DNA of 24,908 nucleotides from DSCS01 sp035391585 (GTDB lineage Bacteria > Macinerneyibacteriota > Macinerneyibacteria > Macinerneyibacteriales > DSCS01), in the NCBI GenBank assembly GCA_964574875.1, contig CAZNOX010000018.1, positions 1-24,908 of the forward strand, written 5' to 3'. The position numbers and the translations under genes were made by a program. The notes under the pieces were generated by a model that made no database searches, was not told the DNA's origin, and was given only the letters and a program-made list of their open reading frames with translations. Shown here one piece after another: positions 7,585 through 15,764 of the stretch (positions are counted from its first letter, which is position 1; each line of letters begins with the position of its first letter).

Positions 7585-9222
7585 GTGAAAGAAAATAATC
7601 CCATTGACCAGATTATAGAGAAAATCAGCATCGCTGACTTTATAGGGCGTTATATTCCTGTGAAAAAGACAGGCAAAAACTACATGGCCGTCTGTCCTTT
7701 CCACAATGACCGCGGCCCATCCCTGTCCATCAGCGATGACAAGGGGCTTTTCCACTGTTTCGGATGCGGGAAGTCCGGGAATGTGATCACGTTCCTCATG
7801 GAATATGAGAATATTCCCTTCAAGGAGGCTCTGGAACACCTGGCCCGGGAAGCGGGGGTCACCCTCCGTGACCGGCCCAAAAACGAAGCAAGGGACCGGC
7901 TTTACCGGCTCAATGAAGAGGCGGCGGACTTCTTTTTTGAGACACTCATGTCCTCTGAGGGGGCCAGGCAGGCCCGGCTCTATTTAAAGGAGAGAAAAGT
8001 CTCCAAAAATGTCATCGAAGCGTTCCGTCTGGGGTATGCCCCGGCTTCAGGGAACCCTCTCTGTCGGAAGCTCAAAGAAAAAGGGGCCTCCGTGGAGGAG
8101 ATGGACCGGCTCTTCCTGGCCCGGGTAGGCAAAAGCGGGCCGTATGACCTTTTCAGAGACCGTGTCATGTTTCCCATCTGTGACCCGGGGGGGAATGTGA
8201 TCGCCTTCGGAGGGAGGGCCTTGCAGAAGGAGCAGCAGCCCAAGTACCTGAACTCAGGAGAGACCCCTTTGTTTAAGAAGTCTCACACCCTTTACGGCCT
8301 GCACCTCACCCGCCGGGAGATCTTTGCGTCCAGGTCTGCTGTGGTGGTGGAAGGGTATATGGACCTGCTGGCTCTCTATCAGCACGGAATCAAAAACGTG
8401 GTCGCCGTTCTGGGAACAGCCTTTACCCCGGGGCATGCCGACCTGCTGAAAAACAGGGTGGATGATATCACCCTCTTTTTTGATAATGATGAAGCCGGGC
8501 AGCGTGCCACCATCCGTTCTCTGGAGCAGCTCTTCAATACCGGGATCAACACCTGGGTCGTGGTGAACAGCCTTGAAAAGGATCCCGATGACACGGTGAA
8601 GACAAGAGGGCGCGCGTTCATTGAAAAACTGATGAAAAACGCCACTCCGGGCTTTGACTTTTATGTGGATTATTTCAGTTCGGAAGCGGACATGGACAAC
8701 CCCGAGCAGAAGGCCAATGTCTACAAGAAGCTGAAAAGTGATTTTACCCGGCTGGGAGATGAGGAGCGACGCACCTTTTTCCTCCAGGCTCTTGATGACC
8801 GGTTCGGAAGGAAGAGCACGGGGATCGTGCGGAAAAAAGGGAAAAAAAGCAGGATGTCTGCCAAAGGTGATTTCCGCAAGGATGAGATCCTCTTTCTCCT
8901 CTACTTTCTGGAAAAAGAGAGCTTTGCACGGAGACTGGCAGAGCTTGTCCGGGACTGGCATTACTATATCACCGATGCACGGATCCACGAGGCGCTTGCA
9001 GCGGCTTATGATGCTCTGGAGCAGGGAGGATCTGTCCACGGCAGAGGAAAGTATGAACAATTTGTGGAAGACCCTCTCCTCTTACAGGAGATGACCGCCC
9101 TTGTCCTTCGGGAGGCGTTCATTCCCGATGAGGAGATGTTTGACCGTTTTTATACTCATCTGATACAGACCATCACCATGGAAAAAAAGAAGGAGGAAAT
9201 ATTTGAAAAAGAATTGGAATGA
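7585..9222 (+). CDS. dnaG: DNA primase (DnaG)
   Basis: DnaG synthesises the RNA primers for chromosome replication. The protein has 545 residues. The N-terminal CHC2 zinc ribbon is present with Cys37, His40, Cys58 and Cys61. The catalytic core follows, and the TOPRIM domain shows EGYMD (Glu256) and FFDNDEAG (Asp300, Asp302), the metal-binding acids. The C-terminal helicase-binding part is short and divergent, making the protein somewhat shorter than the usual 580-650. The start is a GTG at 7585: no ATG exists between it and the upstream in-frame stop. No ribosome site precedes it; a -10-like TATACA lies at 7576-7581, so a very short or leaderless mRNA is possible. The 91 bases before it hold no convincing terminator. 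It overlaps rpoD by 20 bases, the classical primase-sigma pairing. Confidence 0.96.
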   Translation: MKENNPIDQIIEKISIADFIGRYIPVKKTGKNYMAVCPFHNDRGPSLSISDDKGLFHCFGCGKSGNVITFLMEYENIPFKEALEHLAREAGVTLRDRPKNEARDRLYRLNEEAADFFFETLMSSEGARQARLYLKERKVSKNVIEAFRLGYAPASGNPLCRKLKEKGASVEEMDRLFLARVGKSGPYDLFRDRVMFPICDPGGNVIAFGGRALQKEQQPKYLNSGETPLFKKSHTLYGLHLTRREIFASRSAVVVEGYMDLLALYQHGIKNVVAVLGTAFTPGHADLLKNRVDDITLFFDNDEAGQRATIRSLEQLFNTGINTWVVVNSLEKDPDDTVKTRGRAFIEKLMKNATPGFDFYVDYFSSEADMDNPEQKANVYKKLKSDFTRLGDEERRTFFLQALDDRFGRKSTGIVRKKGKKSRMSAKGDFRKDEILFLLYFLEKESFARRLAELVRDWHYYITDARIHEALAAAYDALEQGGSVHGRGKYEQFVEDPLLLQEMTALVLREAFIPDEEMFDRFYTHLIQTITMEKKKEEIFEKELE

Positions 9223-10837
9223 GGGCGAGCTGATCGAACAGATCGTCCGGGAAGCCGAAAAGAAAAACGGGATCAGTTATGAAGAGCTCAACGACCTGAT
9301 CCCCGATGAAGTGGTTTCCCCCGAATTCTTCGAAAAGATCATTGCCGAGCTGCAGAAGAACGGGCTCCTGGTGGAGGATAAAGAAGAAGGCGGGAGGGAG
9401 CTGGATTCCGACATTCTGGAAGATGCACTCAACGAAAACACTTTGGACGACCCTGTGCGCCTTTATCTGAGAGAGATGGGGAAAGTCCCGCTTCTGGACA
9501 AAGACGGCGAGATCGAAGTGGCCAAGCGCATTGAAGAAGGGTATGAAATAATCAAAAAACATGTCTTCAAACTTGATTTTGTCGTCCCTGAACTGGCCCA
9601 GCGCATCAAGCGATGTGAAGACCGCCATTGTGAAGATGTCATCAATATGGAGTACAACGACATCAATAACTCCGAAAAACAGGAAGAGTGCCGGGAAAAG
9701 GTCTATCTTCAGTTCTCCAAGATCCAGGGGATCTACGATGAGATCAAAGAGACTCAGAAGAGCGCGGAAACAACAAAAAAGAAGGGCGAGAAAGAAAAAC
9801 TGCATGTCCTTCTGGAAGGGAAAAGAGAGCGCCTACGGGTGGCTGTGGATGAACTGGACCTCAATTATCCCCAGATCGATTCTCTGGCCACGCGGTTCAA
9901 GATCCTTGTGAAAAGCCTGGAAAAGACGGAAAATGATCTGGAGAAACTCCAGAACTCGAAAAAAGCGAAAAAATTTGAGATCAAGGGACTCGAAGAGTAT
10001 ATCCGGTCCACTGAAGAGGTCCTCGGGGAAAACCGGAATCAGCTCAAGCTCTATCTTCTGGAAGTCAACAAAGGCCTACGCATCGTGGAGCGTGCAAAAA
10101 AGCATCTCATCAGCGCTAATGTCAGGCTGGTCATCTCCATTGCCAAGAAGTATACCAATCGTGGCCTGCAGTTTCTGGACCTGATCCAGGAAGGGAATAT
10201 CGGGCTTATGCGGGCCGTGGAGAAGTTTGACTATAAAAAGGGCTATAAATTCTCCACATACGCCACCTGGTGGATCCGGCAGGCTATTACCAGGGCCATC
10301 GCCGATCAGGCCAGGACCATCCGTATTCCCGTCCATATGATCGAAAACATCAACAAGATCAACAAGACCATGCGTATCTTCAAACAGGAAAACGGCCGTG
10401 AACCCACGAACAAAGAACTCGCAGCGATCATCGACATGCCTGAATCCAAGATCAACCAGATCAAGAAGATCGCCATCGACCCGGTTTCTCTGGAGACTCC
10501 TGTGGGAGACCAGGGAGACAGTCAGCTGGGCGATTTTTTGGAAGATACCCGAATCGAATCCCCCGAACGGATCGTTCAGCTCAAGCTGCTCCGGGAGAAA
10601 CTCAACGATCTCCTGCTCACTCTGGAAGACAGGGAACAGAAGATCCTCCGTCTGCGTTACTCCTGGATCGAAGGAAAATCCTACACCCTGGAAGAGGTGG
10701 GGGAAAAGTTCGGGATCACCCGTGAACGTGTGCGGCAGATCGAGCAGAAGGCCCTGAAAAAGCTCAAACATCCCAGCCGGAAACGTCTGCTGGAAGAGTA
10801 TGTCCGGATCATGGATGAGCTCTCTTCGAGGTATTGA
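9203..10837 (+). CDS. rpoD: Housekeeping RNA polymerase sigma factor (RpoD, sigma-70)
   Basis: Directs RNA polymerase to the -10/-35 promoters seen throughout this window. At 544 residues it has region 1.1 (about 1-60), region 1.2 (DDPVRLYLREMG, 82-93), a charged helical non-conserved region of about 180 residues (116-295) that looks coiled-coil, region 2 (about 298-375, including LQFLDLIQEGNIGLMRAV and the -10-melting YKFSTYATWWIRQAI), region 3 (380-455) and region 4 with the -35-binding helix-turn-helix (TLEEVGEKFGITRERVRQIE, 495-514). The start is a TTG at 9203, chosen because AGGAGG lies exactly 6 bases upstream and the N-terminus then begins region 1.1 correctly. This places the start 20 bases inside dnaG, giving translational coupling. 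Confidence 0.97.
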   Translation: MKKNWNEGELIEQIVREAEKKNGISYEELNDLIPDEVVSPEFFEKIIAELQKNGLLVEDKEEGGRELDSDILEDALNENTLDDPVRLYLREMGKVPLLDKDGEIEVAKRIEEGYEIIKKHVFKLDFVVPELAQRIKRCEDRHCEDVINMEYNDINNSEKQEECREKVYLQFSKIQGIYDEIKETQKSAETTKKKGEKEKLHVLLEGKRERLRVAVDELDLNYPQIDSLATRFKILVKSLEKTENDLEKLQNSKKAKKFEIKGLEEYIRSTEEVLGENRNQLKLYLLEVNKGLRIVERAKKHLISANVRLVISIAKKYTNRGLQFLDLIQEGNIGLMRAVEKFDYKKGYKFSTYATWWIRQAITRAIADQARTIRIPVHMIENINKINKTMRIFKQENGREPTNKELAAIIDMPESKINQIKKIAIDPVSLETPVGDQGDSQLGDFLEDTRIESPERIVQLKLLREKLNDLLLTLEDREQKILRLRYSWIEGKSYTLEEVGEKFGITRERVRQIEQKALKKLKHPSRKRLLEEYVRIMDELSSRY

Positions 10838-10839
10838 AG

Positions 10840-11814
10840 ATGATTACTCTCGATAAGAAGAGTGACATCCTTAAAAGCCGCAAAGTGGCTGTCATCGGTT
10901 ACGGGAACCAGGGACGTCCCCAGGCGTTGAACCTGAAAGAGAGCGGGGTGGATGTCTCTGTCATGCTCAGAGAGGGGTCGTCTTCGGCAGAAAGAGCCCG
11001 CAAAGACGGTCTCCGGGTCCTCACCCCCGAACAGGGGATGAAAACGTGTGATTTTTTCGTGGTCCTGATCCCCGATGAAGCCCAGGCCGATTTTTTCAAA
11101 GAGCATATCTACCACAGGATCAGAGAGGCTCAGGCGTTTGTCTTTGCCCACGGCTTTTCCTTTGTTTTCGGAGGACTGGAGCTGAAAAAGTATCCCGTGG
11201 ATATCGGCATGGTCTCTCCCAAGGGGCCAGGGAAAGCACTCCGGGAACGTTTCCTCAGCGGAGAAGGCCTTCCAGGGGTCATGGCTGTGGAAAAGGATTT
11301 CAGCGGGACTCTGTACGAGACTCTTGTGAGCTATGCCTATTTTATCGGACTTCTTCAACGGGGGCTGTTTGAGACCACGTTTGAAGAGGAGACAGTCTGC
11401 GACCTTTTCGGCGAACAGGTCTCTCTGTGCGGGTTGACCATCGATATTATGAAGCGGGCCTTTGCCGCTTTGGTCCGGGGTGGGTATTCCCCGGAGATGG
11501 CCTATTTTGAAACAGTCTTTGAGATGAAAGCCATTGTGGACCTGATCTATAAAGAGGGCATCGAGGGGATGCGGTCCGCTATTTCCGATACAGCAGAGTT
11601 CGGTTCCTACGCCGCATCACAGGAACTTCCTGACAAAAAATTCGACCAACGCCTTGACCGCTGGCTGGAAGATATCGAACAGGGGGGGTTTGCCCGGAGA
11701 TGGATGGAGGAGTATCGTCAGGGAAAGAAGACCCTTCTCGCAGAGAGAGAAAAAGAGAGGTCCAGCCTCATCGGGGAGACAGAACGGAAGATGAAAGAAA
11801 AAGGAATCTTGTAA
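10840..11814 (+). CDS. Divergent ketol-acid reductoisomerase (IlvC/KARI)-like protein
   Basis: A 324-residue protein that aligns by eye with class I KARI along its whole length. It has the Rossmann motif GYGNQG (20-25) followed by an LREGS NADP loop, AHGF (His104), SPKGPG (Lys128), ETTFEEETVCDLFGEQ (metal ligands Asp188, Glu192), PEMAYFE...E (Glu224, Glu228) and ISDTAEFG (Ser249). So the catalytic acids, Lys and Ser are kept. Three normally invariant spots differ: the GHAH after the Rossmann glycines is GRPQ, KGPGH is KGPGK, and the IGGxRAG segment is IGLLQRG. It lies between rpoD and def, away from any other branched-chain amino acid gene. ATG 10840 is preferred (GAGGT 7 bases upstream) over an upstream TTG overlapping the rpoD stop. 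It could be true IlvC or a relative with a different 2-keto substrate. Confidence 0.8.
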   Translation: MITLDKKSDILKSRKVAVIGYGNQGRPQALNLKESGVDVSVMLREGSSSAERARKDGLRVLTPEQGMKTCDFFVVLIPDEAQADFFKEHIYHRIREAQAFVFAHGFSFVFGGLELKKYPVDIGMVSPKGPGKALRERFLSGEGLPGVMAVEKDFSGTLYETLVSYAYFIGLLQRGLFETTFEEETVCDLFGEQVSLCGLTIDIMKRAFAALVRGGYSPEMAYFETVFEMKAIVDLIYKEGIEGMRSAISDTAEFGSYAASQELPDKKFDQRLDRWLEDIEQGGFARRWMEEYRQGKKTLLAEREKERSSLIGETERKMKEKGIL

Positions 11815-11824
11815 AGGGGTGCAG

Positions 11825-12337
11825 ATGTATAAAATCGTCTATTACGGAGATAAACGTCTGGTTTCTGACAATAAAGATGTTCAGGAGATCGACGACGGGA
11901 TCAGAAAGATCGTCAAAAAGATGATAAAGACCATGTTCAAAAGAAACGGCATCGGGCTCGCAGCCCCCCAGGTGGGGATCAATAAACGGATCGTGGTCAT
12001 CGATACCTCCTTTGGTGAAGACAGAGACCATATCCTGGTCCTCATCAATCCGCAGATCACCCAAACGGGGCAGGAGACTGTGGTGATGGAAGAGGGGTGT
12101 CTCAGTTTCCCCGAACTCTACATTCCCGTGGAGCGGGCCAGGAGCATCAGCGTCAAAGCGGTTTCACTCACAGGAGAGTCGCTTCAGTTTGAGGCCACAG
12201 ACTATTTTGCCCGGGTGATCCAGCATGAAGTGGACCATGTGAACGGGGTCCTCATGATCGACCGGGTCTCGCCGGAAAAAAGGATCGAAGTCTCCGGAGA
12301 ACTGGCCGAAATCAAAAAAATGGCGGAGACCGTTTAA
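11825..12337 (+). CDS. def: Peptide deformylase
   Basis: Removes the N-formyl group from nascent proteins at the ribosome. From the ATG at 11825 it has 170 residues. All three family motifs are present: GIGLAAPQVG (42-51), EEGCLS with the metal-binding Cys92, and QHEVDH with metal ligands His134 and His138 and catalytic Glu135. The ATG has an AAGGGG site 5 bases upstream; a GTG at 11819 is an alternative but lies within that site. It follows the KARI-like gene by 10 bases. Its TAA stop shares its last A with the fmt ATG (TAATG), the common def-fmt coupling. Confidence 0.96.
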   Translation: MYKIVYYGDKRLVSDNKDVQEIDDGIRKIVKKMIKTMFKRNGIGLAAPQVGINKRIVVIDTSFGEDRDHILVLINPQITQTGQETVVMEEGCLSFPELYIPVERARSISVKAVSLTGESLQFEATDYFARVIQHEVDHVNGVLMIDRVSPEKRIEVSGELAEIKKMAETV

Positions 12338-13257
12338 TGCGCCTTCTTTTCATGGGGACAAGCGAGTTCGCTTTACCGTCACTTGAAAGGCTGGCTCAGG
12401 AGCATGACGTGGCGGGCGTCTTTACCAAGGCGGATAAGCCAGCCCATCGGGGCATGAAAGTGAACAAAGGGGTCATCAAAACGTGGGCGGAAAAGCACCA
12501 TATCCCGGTCTATACCCCTTCGCGCCTGGATGACCGTGAGATCACCCGATGCCGTGAGATCGCCCCCGATGCAATTGCCGTTGTCTCCTACGGGTTGAAG
12601 ATCCCGCGCGAGATCCTTGATATTCCATCATTCGGGGCTCTCAATGCCCACGCCTCCCTTCTTCCCCAATACCGGGGCTCGTCCCCTGTGAATGCGGCCG
12701 TCCTCAGCGGAGAGGTGATCAGCGGAGTCACCGTCTTCCGTCTTAATGAGGAGTGGGATGCCGGTGATATTCTTCTCAAAAAAGAGATCTCCCTGGATGA
12801 GCGCGAGACAGCCTCGTCTCTTTGGGAAAAACTCCGTTTCCTTTCTGCCGATGCCCTCTCTGAAACCCTGGCCCGTATTGATGAGATCACGCCTCTTCCC
12901 CAGGAGGATGAGAAGGCGACCTTCGCCATGAAGATCACCAAAGAGGACGCCAGGATCTCCTGGAACAATGAGGCCGGGATCGTGGACCGCCGGGTCCGGG
13001 GTTATTTTTCCTGGCCCGGAGCTTATACCACGTTGAACGGGAAGACGGTGAAGATCCTGGGCGGTTTCCCCGCGGAAGAAAAGCATCATGCTGAGCCCGG
13101 CACGATCCTGGGAGTCGATCCTGAACAAGGGATCAAAGTCGCCTGCGGAACGGGAGTCTTCTATATTACCGATCTTCAGATGGAGTGTAAACGGGCCATG
13201 TCTTTCAAAGATTTTCTCAATGGATGTCCCCTGTGTGCAGGGGAGATGTTTCGCTGA
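12337..13257 (+). CDS. fmt: Methionyl-tRNA formyltransferase
   Basis: Transfers a formyl group from 10-formyl-tetrahydrofolate to Met-tRNAi, the partner reaction of peptide deformylase. The 306-residue protein has the N-terminal Rossmann-like start MRLLFMGTSEFALPSLE, the catalytic segment NAHASLLPQYRG (Asn103, His105, about 103-114) and the DAGD segment (Asp141), followed by a C-terminal OB-like tRNA-binding domain (about 205-306) with ISWNNEA...RRVRGYFSWPGAYT. The ATG overlaps the def stop by one base. It is the last gene of the dnaG cluster. No strong terminator follows, only a 12-bp palindrome (TCCGGTACCGGA, about 13268-13279). Confidence 0.96.
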   Translation: MRLLFMGTSEFALPSLERLAQEHDVAGVFTKADKPAHRGMKVNKGVIKTWAEKHHIPVYTPSRLDDREITRCREIAPDAIAVVSYGLKIPREILDIPSFGALNAHASLLPQYRGSSPVNAAVLSGEVISGVTVFRLNEEWDAGDILLKKEISLDERETASSLWEKLRFLSADALSETLARIDEITPLPQEDEKATFAMKITKEDARISWNNEAGIVDRRVRGYFSWPGAYTTLNGKTVKILGGFPAEEKHHAEPGTILGVDPEQGIKVACGTGVFYITDLQMECKRAMSFKDFLNGCPLCAGEMFR

Positions 13258-13307
13258 CCGCTGCCGGATCCGGTACCGGAAAAGATTTCTCAGACTGATT
13301 TTTCTTC

Positions 13308-13335
13308 TTGACATCATGCCCAGGGGCAGTAAGAT
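13308..13335 (+). promoter_or_regulatory. Promoter of the tetR-efflux operon
   Basis: TTGACA (13308-13313), a 16-base spacer and TAAGAT (13330-13335). The predicted start near 13342 lies just upstream of a 21-bp palindrome (13354-13374), which would place a repressor-binding site over the first transcribed bases. Confidence 0.65.
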
Positions 13336-13353
13336 ACACACAGAAGGAAACTA

Positions 13354-13374
13354 ATTACACGTAATAAGTGTAAT
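13354..13374. promoter_or_regulatory. Palindromic operator, probably for the adjacent TetR regulator
   Basis: A perfect inverted repeat ATTACAC - 7 bases - GTGTAAT, 21 bp in all and centred at 13364. It sits between the predicted promoter and the tetR ribosome site, the usual position for TetR autorepression. Binding by the encoded regulator is inferred from position and symmetry. Confidence 0.7.
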
Positions 13375-13391
13375 ATGTATAAAGGAGGAGT

Positions 13392-13994
13392 ATGGATCGT
13401 CAGCAAAGAACGCAAGAGAAGATCAGGACGGCTGCCCGGGAGCTCTTTATCAAGCATACCGTGAGCCGAGTGACAGCAGAGGAGATCGCCTCCTATGCAG
13501 GAGTGAGCAAAAAGACTCTTTATAACCATTTTTCCTCAAAAGAAGAGTTGGAGAAGGAGGTCTTCCGGATGTTCATCGCTGACATCAGGGTCCAGATTGA
13601 ACGACTGGCCCATGCGGAAGAAGATTTTCCGTTTAAATTCAGAAAACTCATGTCCCTCATCACGCGGGTGACAGGCATCCTCACCAACAGGCTGATCGAA
13701 GACCTTCAGCAGAACAAACGGGAACTCTGGACGATGATCGATGAGGAGCGGCATACCACTTTCGTTGACGGGGTCACCCCTCTTTTCCGGCAGGGACAGG
13801 AGCAGGGCTTTATCAGGCAGTCAATCGATCTCCCCTTTGTGGTGGAGATGCTCTACCGGAATATCCGGGTCATCAGTGATGCTGATTTCATCCGTTACTC
13901 GGGGCATTCGCTTTCTGAACTGGCCCCGAAGACTTTGGATATCCTCATGAACGGGATCATGGAAAAAAGAGAAACAGTGAAGGAGGAGGCATGA
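13392..13994 (+). CDS. TetR/AcrR-family transcriptional regulator
   Basis: A 200-residue one-component repressor. Residues about 6-50 form the TetR helix-turn-helix, including AARELFIKHTVSRVTAEEIASYAGVSKKTLYNHFSSKEEL; the GVSKKTLYNHF recognition-helix segment is typical. The remaining all-helical part is the ligand-binding and dimerisation domain, too variable to predict the inducer. AAAGGAGG precedes the ATG at 13392. Its last codons overlap the membrane-fusion protein gene (ATGA), so it is the first gene of the exporter operon and most likely represses it through the 13354-13374 palindrome until the exported compound binds. Confidence 0.9.
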   Translation: MDRQQRTQEKIRTAARELFIKHTVSRVTAEEIASYAGVSKKTLYNHFSSKEELEKEVFRMFIADIRVQIERLAHAEEDFPFKFRKLMSLITRVTGILTNRLIEDLQQNKRELWTMIDEERHTTFVDGVTPLFRQGQEQGFIRQSIDLPFVVEMLYRNIRVISDADFIRYSGHSLSELAPKTLDILMNGIMEKRETVKEEA

Positions 13995-14857
13995 GACAAA
14001 TCGCCGTTATACTCTCAGCAGGGCTCTTTTTCCTGGCAGGTTGCGCCGGGCCGGAGAAGGCCGTCTACTCAGGAACCATGGAAGCTGAAGAGGTGGACAT
14101 CAGTGTCCTGGGAACCGGGATGATCGAGAAGATCTTTGTTGAAGAGGGTGATGAGGTGGGCGAGGGAGAGCCTCTACTCGCCGTGGACCATGAGCTTCTC
14201 TCTCTACAGAGGGACCAGGCCGGTTTTGCACTGGCCTCCCTTCAGGAGAAGCTCAAAAGCCTTGAAAAGAGCCGGGAGACTGCCGAGGTCAACTTTGAAC
14301 GGGTGAGCCGTCTTTATCAGGAGGGGGCCCTTTCTAAAGCACGTTACGATGAGGCTGAAACCTCTTACGTAGGAGCAAAAAGCGCGCTTCAGGGAGCTCT
14401 CATGGATGCTGAACGAGTCAAAAAAGAGATCGCTGTGCTGGAAAAGCAGATCAGTGACTGTACCGTGGCTGCTCCCCGGCCGGGGACGGTCACAGAAGTC
14501 CTTTACAAAGCGGGAGAGTTTGTCAGGGCCGGGAGCGTGGTCCTGACATTAGCCGATCTGAGCACTCTGGAAATCCGCTTTTATGTCCCGGAAAAGGATC
14601 TGGAGAATATCCGGGTCGGCGCCACGGTGAACATCATCCCGGATGCCATGCCGGGTATCTCCTATCATGGGAGGATCACCACAGTGGCCCGGGAATCGGA
14701 ATTTACCCCGAAGAGTGTCCAGACCAAAGATGAGCGTGTCCTGCTCGTCTACAAAGTGGAAGCTGAAGTCCGGAACAGCGACGGAAAGCTGAAATCGGGG
14801 ATGAACGGAGACGTGGTGATCTCACTCGATACGGAGGATGATGAAAACAGTCATTGA
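13991..14857 (+). CDS. Membrane-fusion (HlyD/YbhG-type) efflux lipoprotein
   Basis: The periplasmic adaptor of a tripartite exporter, 288 residues. The signal peptide ends in the lipobox LAGC (Cys18), so it is probably a lipoprotein anchored to the inner membrane. Residues about 30-60 form the first half of the biotinyl-lipoyl fold (SVLGTGMIEKIFVEEGDEVGEGEPLLAVD). A long helical hairpin follows (about 63-155, many charged heptad-like residues) for docking to the outer-membrane channel. The second lipoyl half is at about 157-186 (APRPGTVTEVLYKAGEFVRAGSVVLTLAD), then the beta-barrel domain. AGGAGG precedes its ATG. It overlaps tetR upstream and the first ATPase downstream. Confidence 0.92.
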   Translation: MRQIAVILSAGLFFLAGCAGPEKAVYSGTMEAEEVDISVLGTGMIEKIFVEEGDEVGEGEPLLAVDHELLSLQRDQAGFALASLQEKLKSLEKSRETAEVNFERVSRLYQEGALSKARYDEAETSYVGAKSALQGALMDAERVKKEIAVLEKQISDCTVAAPRPGTVTEVLYKAGEFVRAGSVVLTLADLSTLEIRFYVPEKDLENIRVGATVNIIPDAMPGISYHGRITTVARESEFTPKSVQTKDERVLLVYKVEAEVRNSDGKLKSGMNGDVVISLDTEDDENSH

Positions 14858-15764
14858 GATAAAGGATCTCGCCTTCAGTTACGGGAATGTGAGGGCCCTC
14901 GGCGGAGTCTCCATGACAGTGGGCGAGGGCGAGATGTTCGGTTTGATCGGCCCGGACGGGGCCGGGAAATCCACAATGATCAAAGTCCTCTGCGGGATCC
15001 TCAAAGGTTACAGGGGAGAGGTGAGGGAACTTGGGAAAGGCCTTCAGACCCATGGCGATGAGATCAAATCCCGTCTGGGGTATCTGTCACAGGATTTCAG
15101 CCTTTACAGTGATCTGACTGTGGAGGAGAATATGGCCTTTTTCGCTGAGATTCATCAGATCAAAGATTTTTCACACCGCAGGCAGGAGCTCCTCTCCTTT
15201 ACCCGGATGGCCCCTTTCGGGAACCGGAAAGCAGGAGCTCTTTCGGGAGGGATGAAGAAAAAGCTGGCTCTGGCCTGTACATTGATCCATGCCCCTTCGA
15301 TCATTTTCCTGGACGAGCCGACCAATGGCGTAGACCCTGTGTCCCGAAGGGAGTTCTGGGAGATCTTGTCGGAACTGCTGAATACGGGCGTGACAGTCTT
15401 TATGACCACGCCTTATATGGACGAAGCCGAACGCTGTTCACGGGTCGCCTTGCTGGATAAGGGCGAGCTGCTCACCGTGGATCATCCTTCAGCTCTGAGA
15501 AGCCGGTTTCCTTATGCCGTCTTTGAGCTGACACCTGACGGTAAAAGAGCCCGCTCTCTTCTTGAAAAGTGGACTCTCATCCGTGATGTCCAGGCCTTCG
15601 GGGACAGGCTTCATCTCTATATTCTCAAAGACGAAGCTCCTTCTGCCCAAGTCCTGAACACCCGTCTGCAGGAGCAGAAGGTATCCGGGCGGGGAGGGCG
15701 CTATCTCTCCCCCTCATTGGAAGATGTCTTTATCAGTTATCTCAATAAGGGAGGGGAAAAATGA
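14841..15764 (+). CDS. ABC exporter ATPase 1 (YbhF N-half-like, switch His replaced by Pro)
   Basis: A 307-residue nucleotide-binding subunit. Visible are Walker A GPDGAGKST (37-45), the Q-loop SQDFSLY, signature LSGGM (134-138), Walker B IIFLDEPTNGVDP with Glu159, and a TTPYMDEAERC segment where the usual switch His is Pro191. The GPDGAGK form of Walker A and the missing His resemble, from memory, the first of the two fused ATPase domains of E. coli YbhF. This suggests it pairs with ATPase 2 (17080) as an asymmetric dimer in which one site is weak or non-catalytic. Two ATGs lie in tandem (14838, 14841). The GGAGG site directly touches the first, so 14841 is preferred. It overlaps its upstream neighbour by 17 bases. 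Confidence 0.9.
   Translation: MKTVIEIKDLAFSYGNVRALGGVSMTVGEGEMFGLIGPDGAGKSTMIKVLCGILKGYRGEVRELGKGLQTHGDEIKSRLGYLSQDFSLYSDLTVEENMAFFAEIHQIKDFSHRRQELLSFTRMAPFGNRKAGALSGGMKKKLALACTLIHAPSIIFLDEPTNGVDPVSRREFWEILSELLNTGVTVFMTTPYMDEAERCSRVALLDKGELLTVDHPSALRSRFPYAVFELTPDGKRARSLLEKWTLIRDVQAFGDRLHLYILKDEAPSAQVLNTRLQEQKVSGRGGRYLSPSLEDVFISYLNKGGEK

Noticed and set aside
13258..13307. Terminator after fmt at the CCGGATCCGG/TCCGGTACCGGA palindromes
   Set aside because: These are short overlapping palindromes followed by AAAAGATT rather than a T-run, so termination is doubtful.
13378..13383. TATAAA as the -10 box for tetR (with TTACAC at 13355-13360)
   Set aside because: Transcription would start within two bases of the ATG and exclude the strong AAAGGAGG site; the upstream TTGACA/TAAGAT pair explains the leader better.
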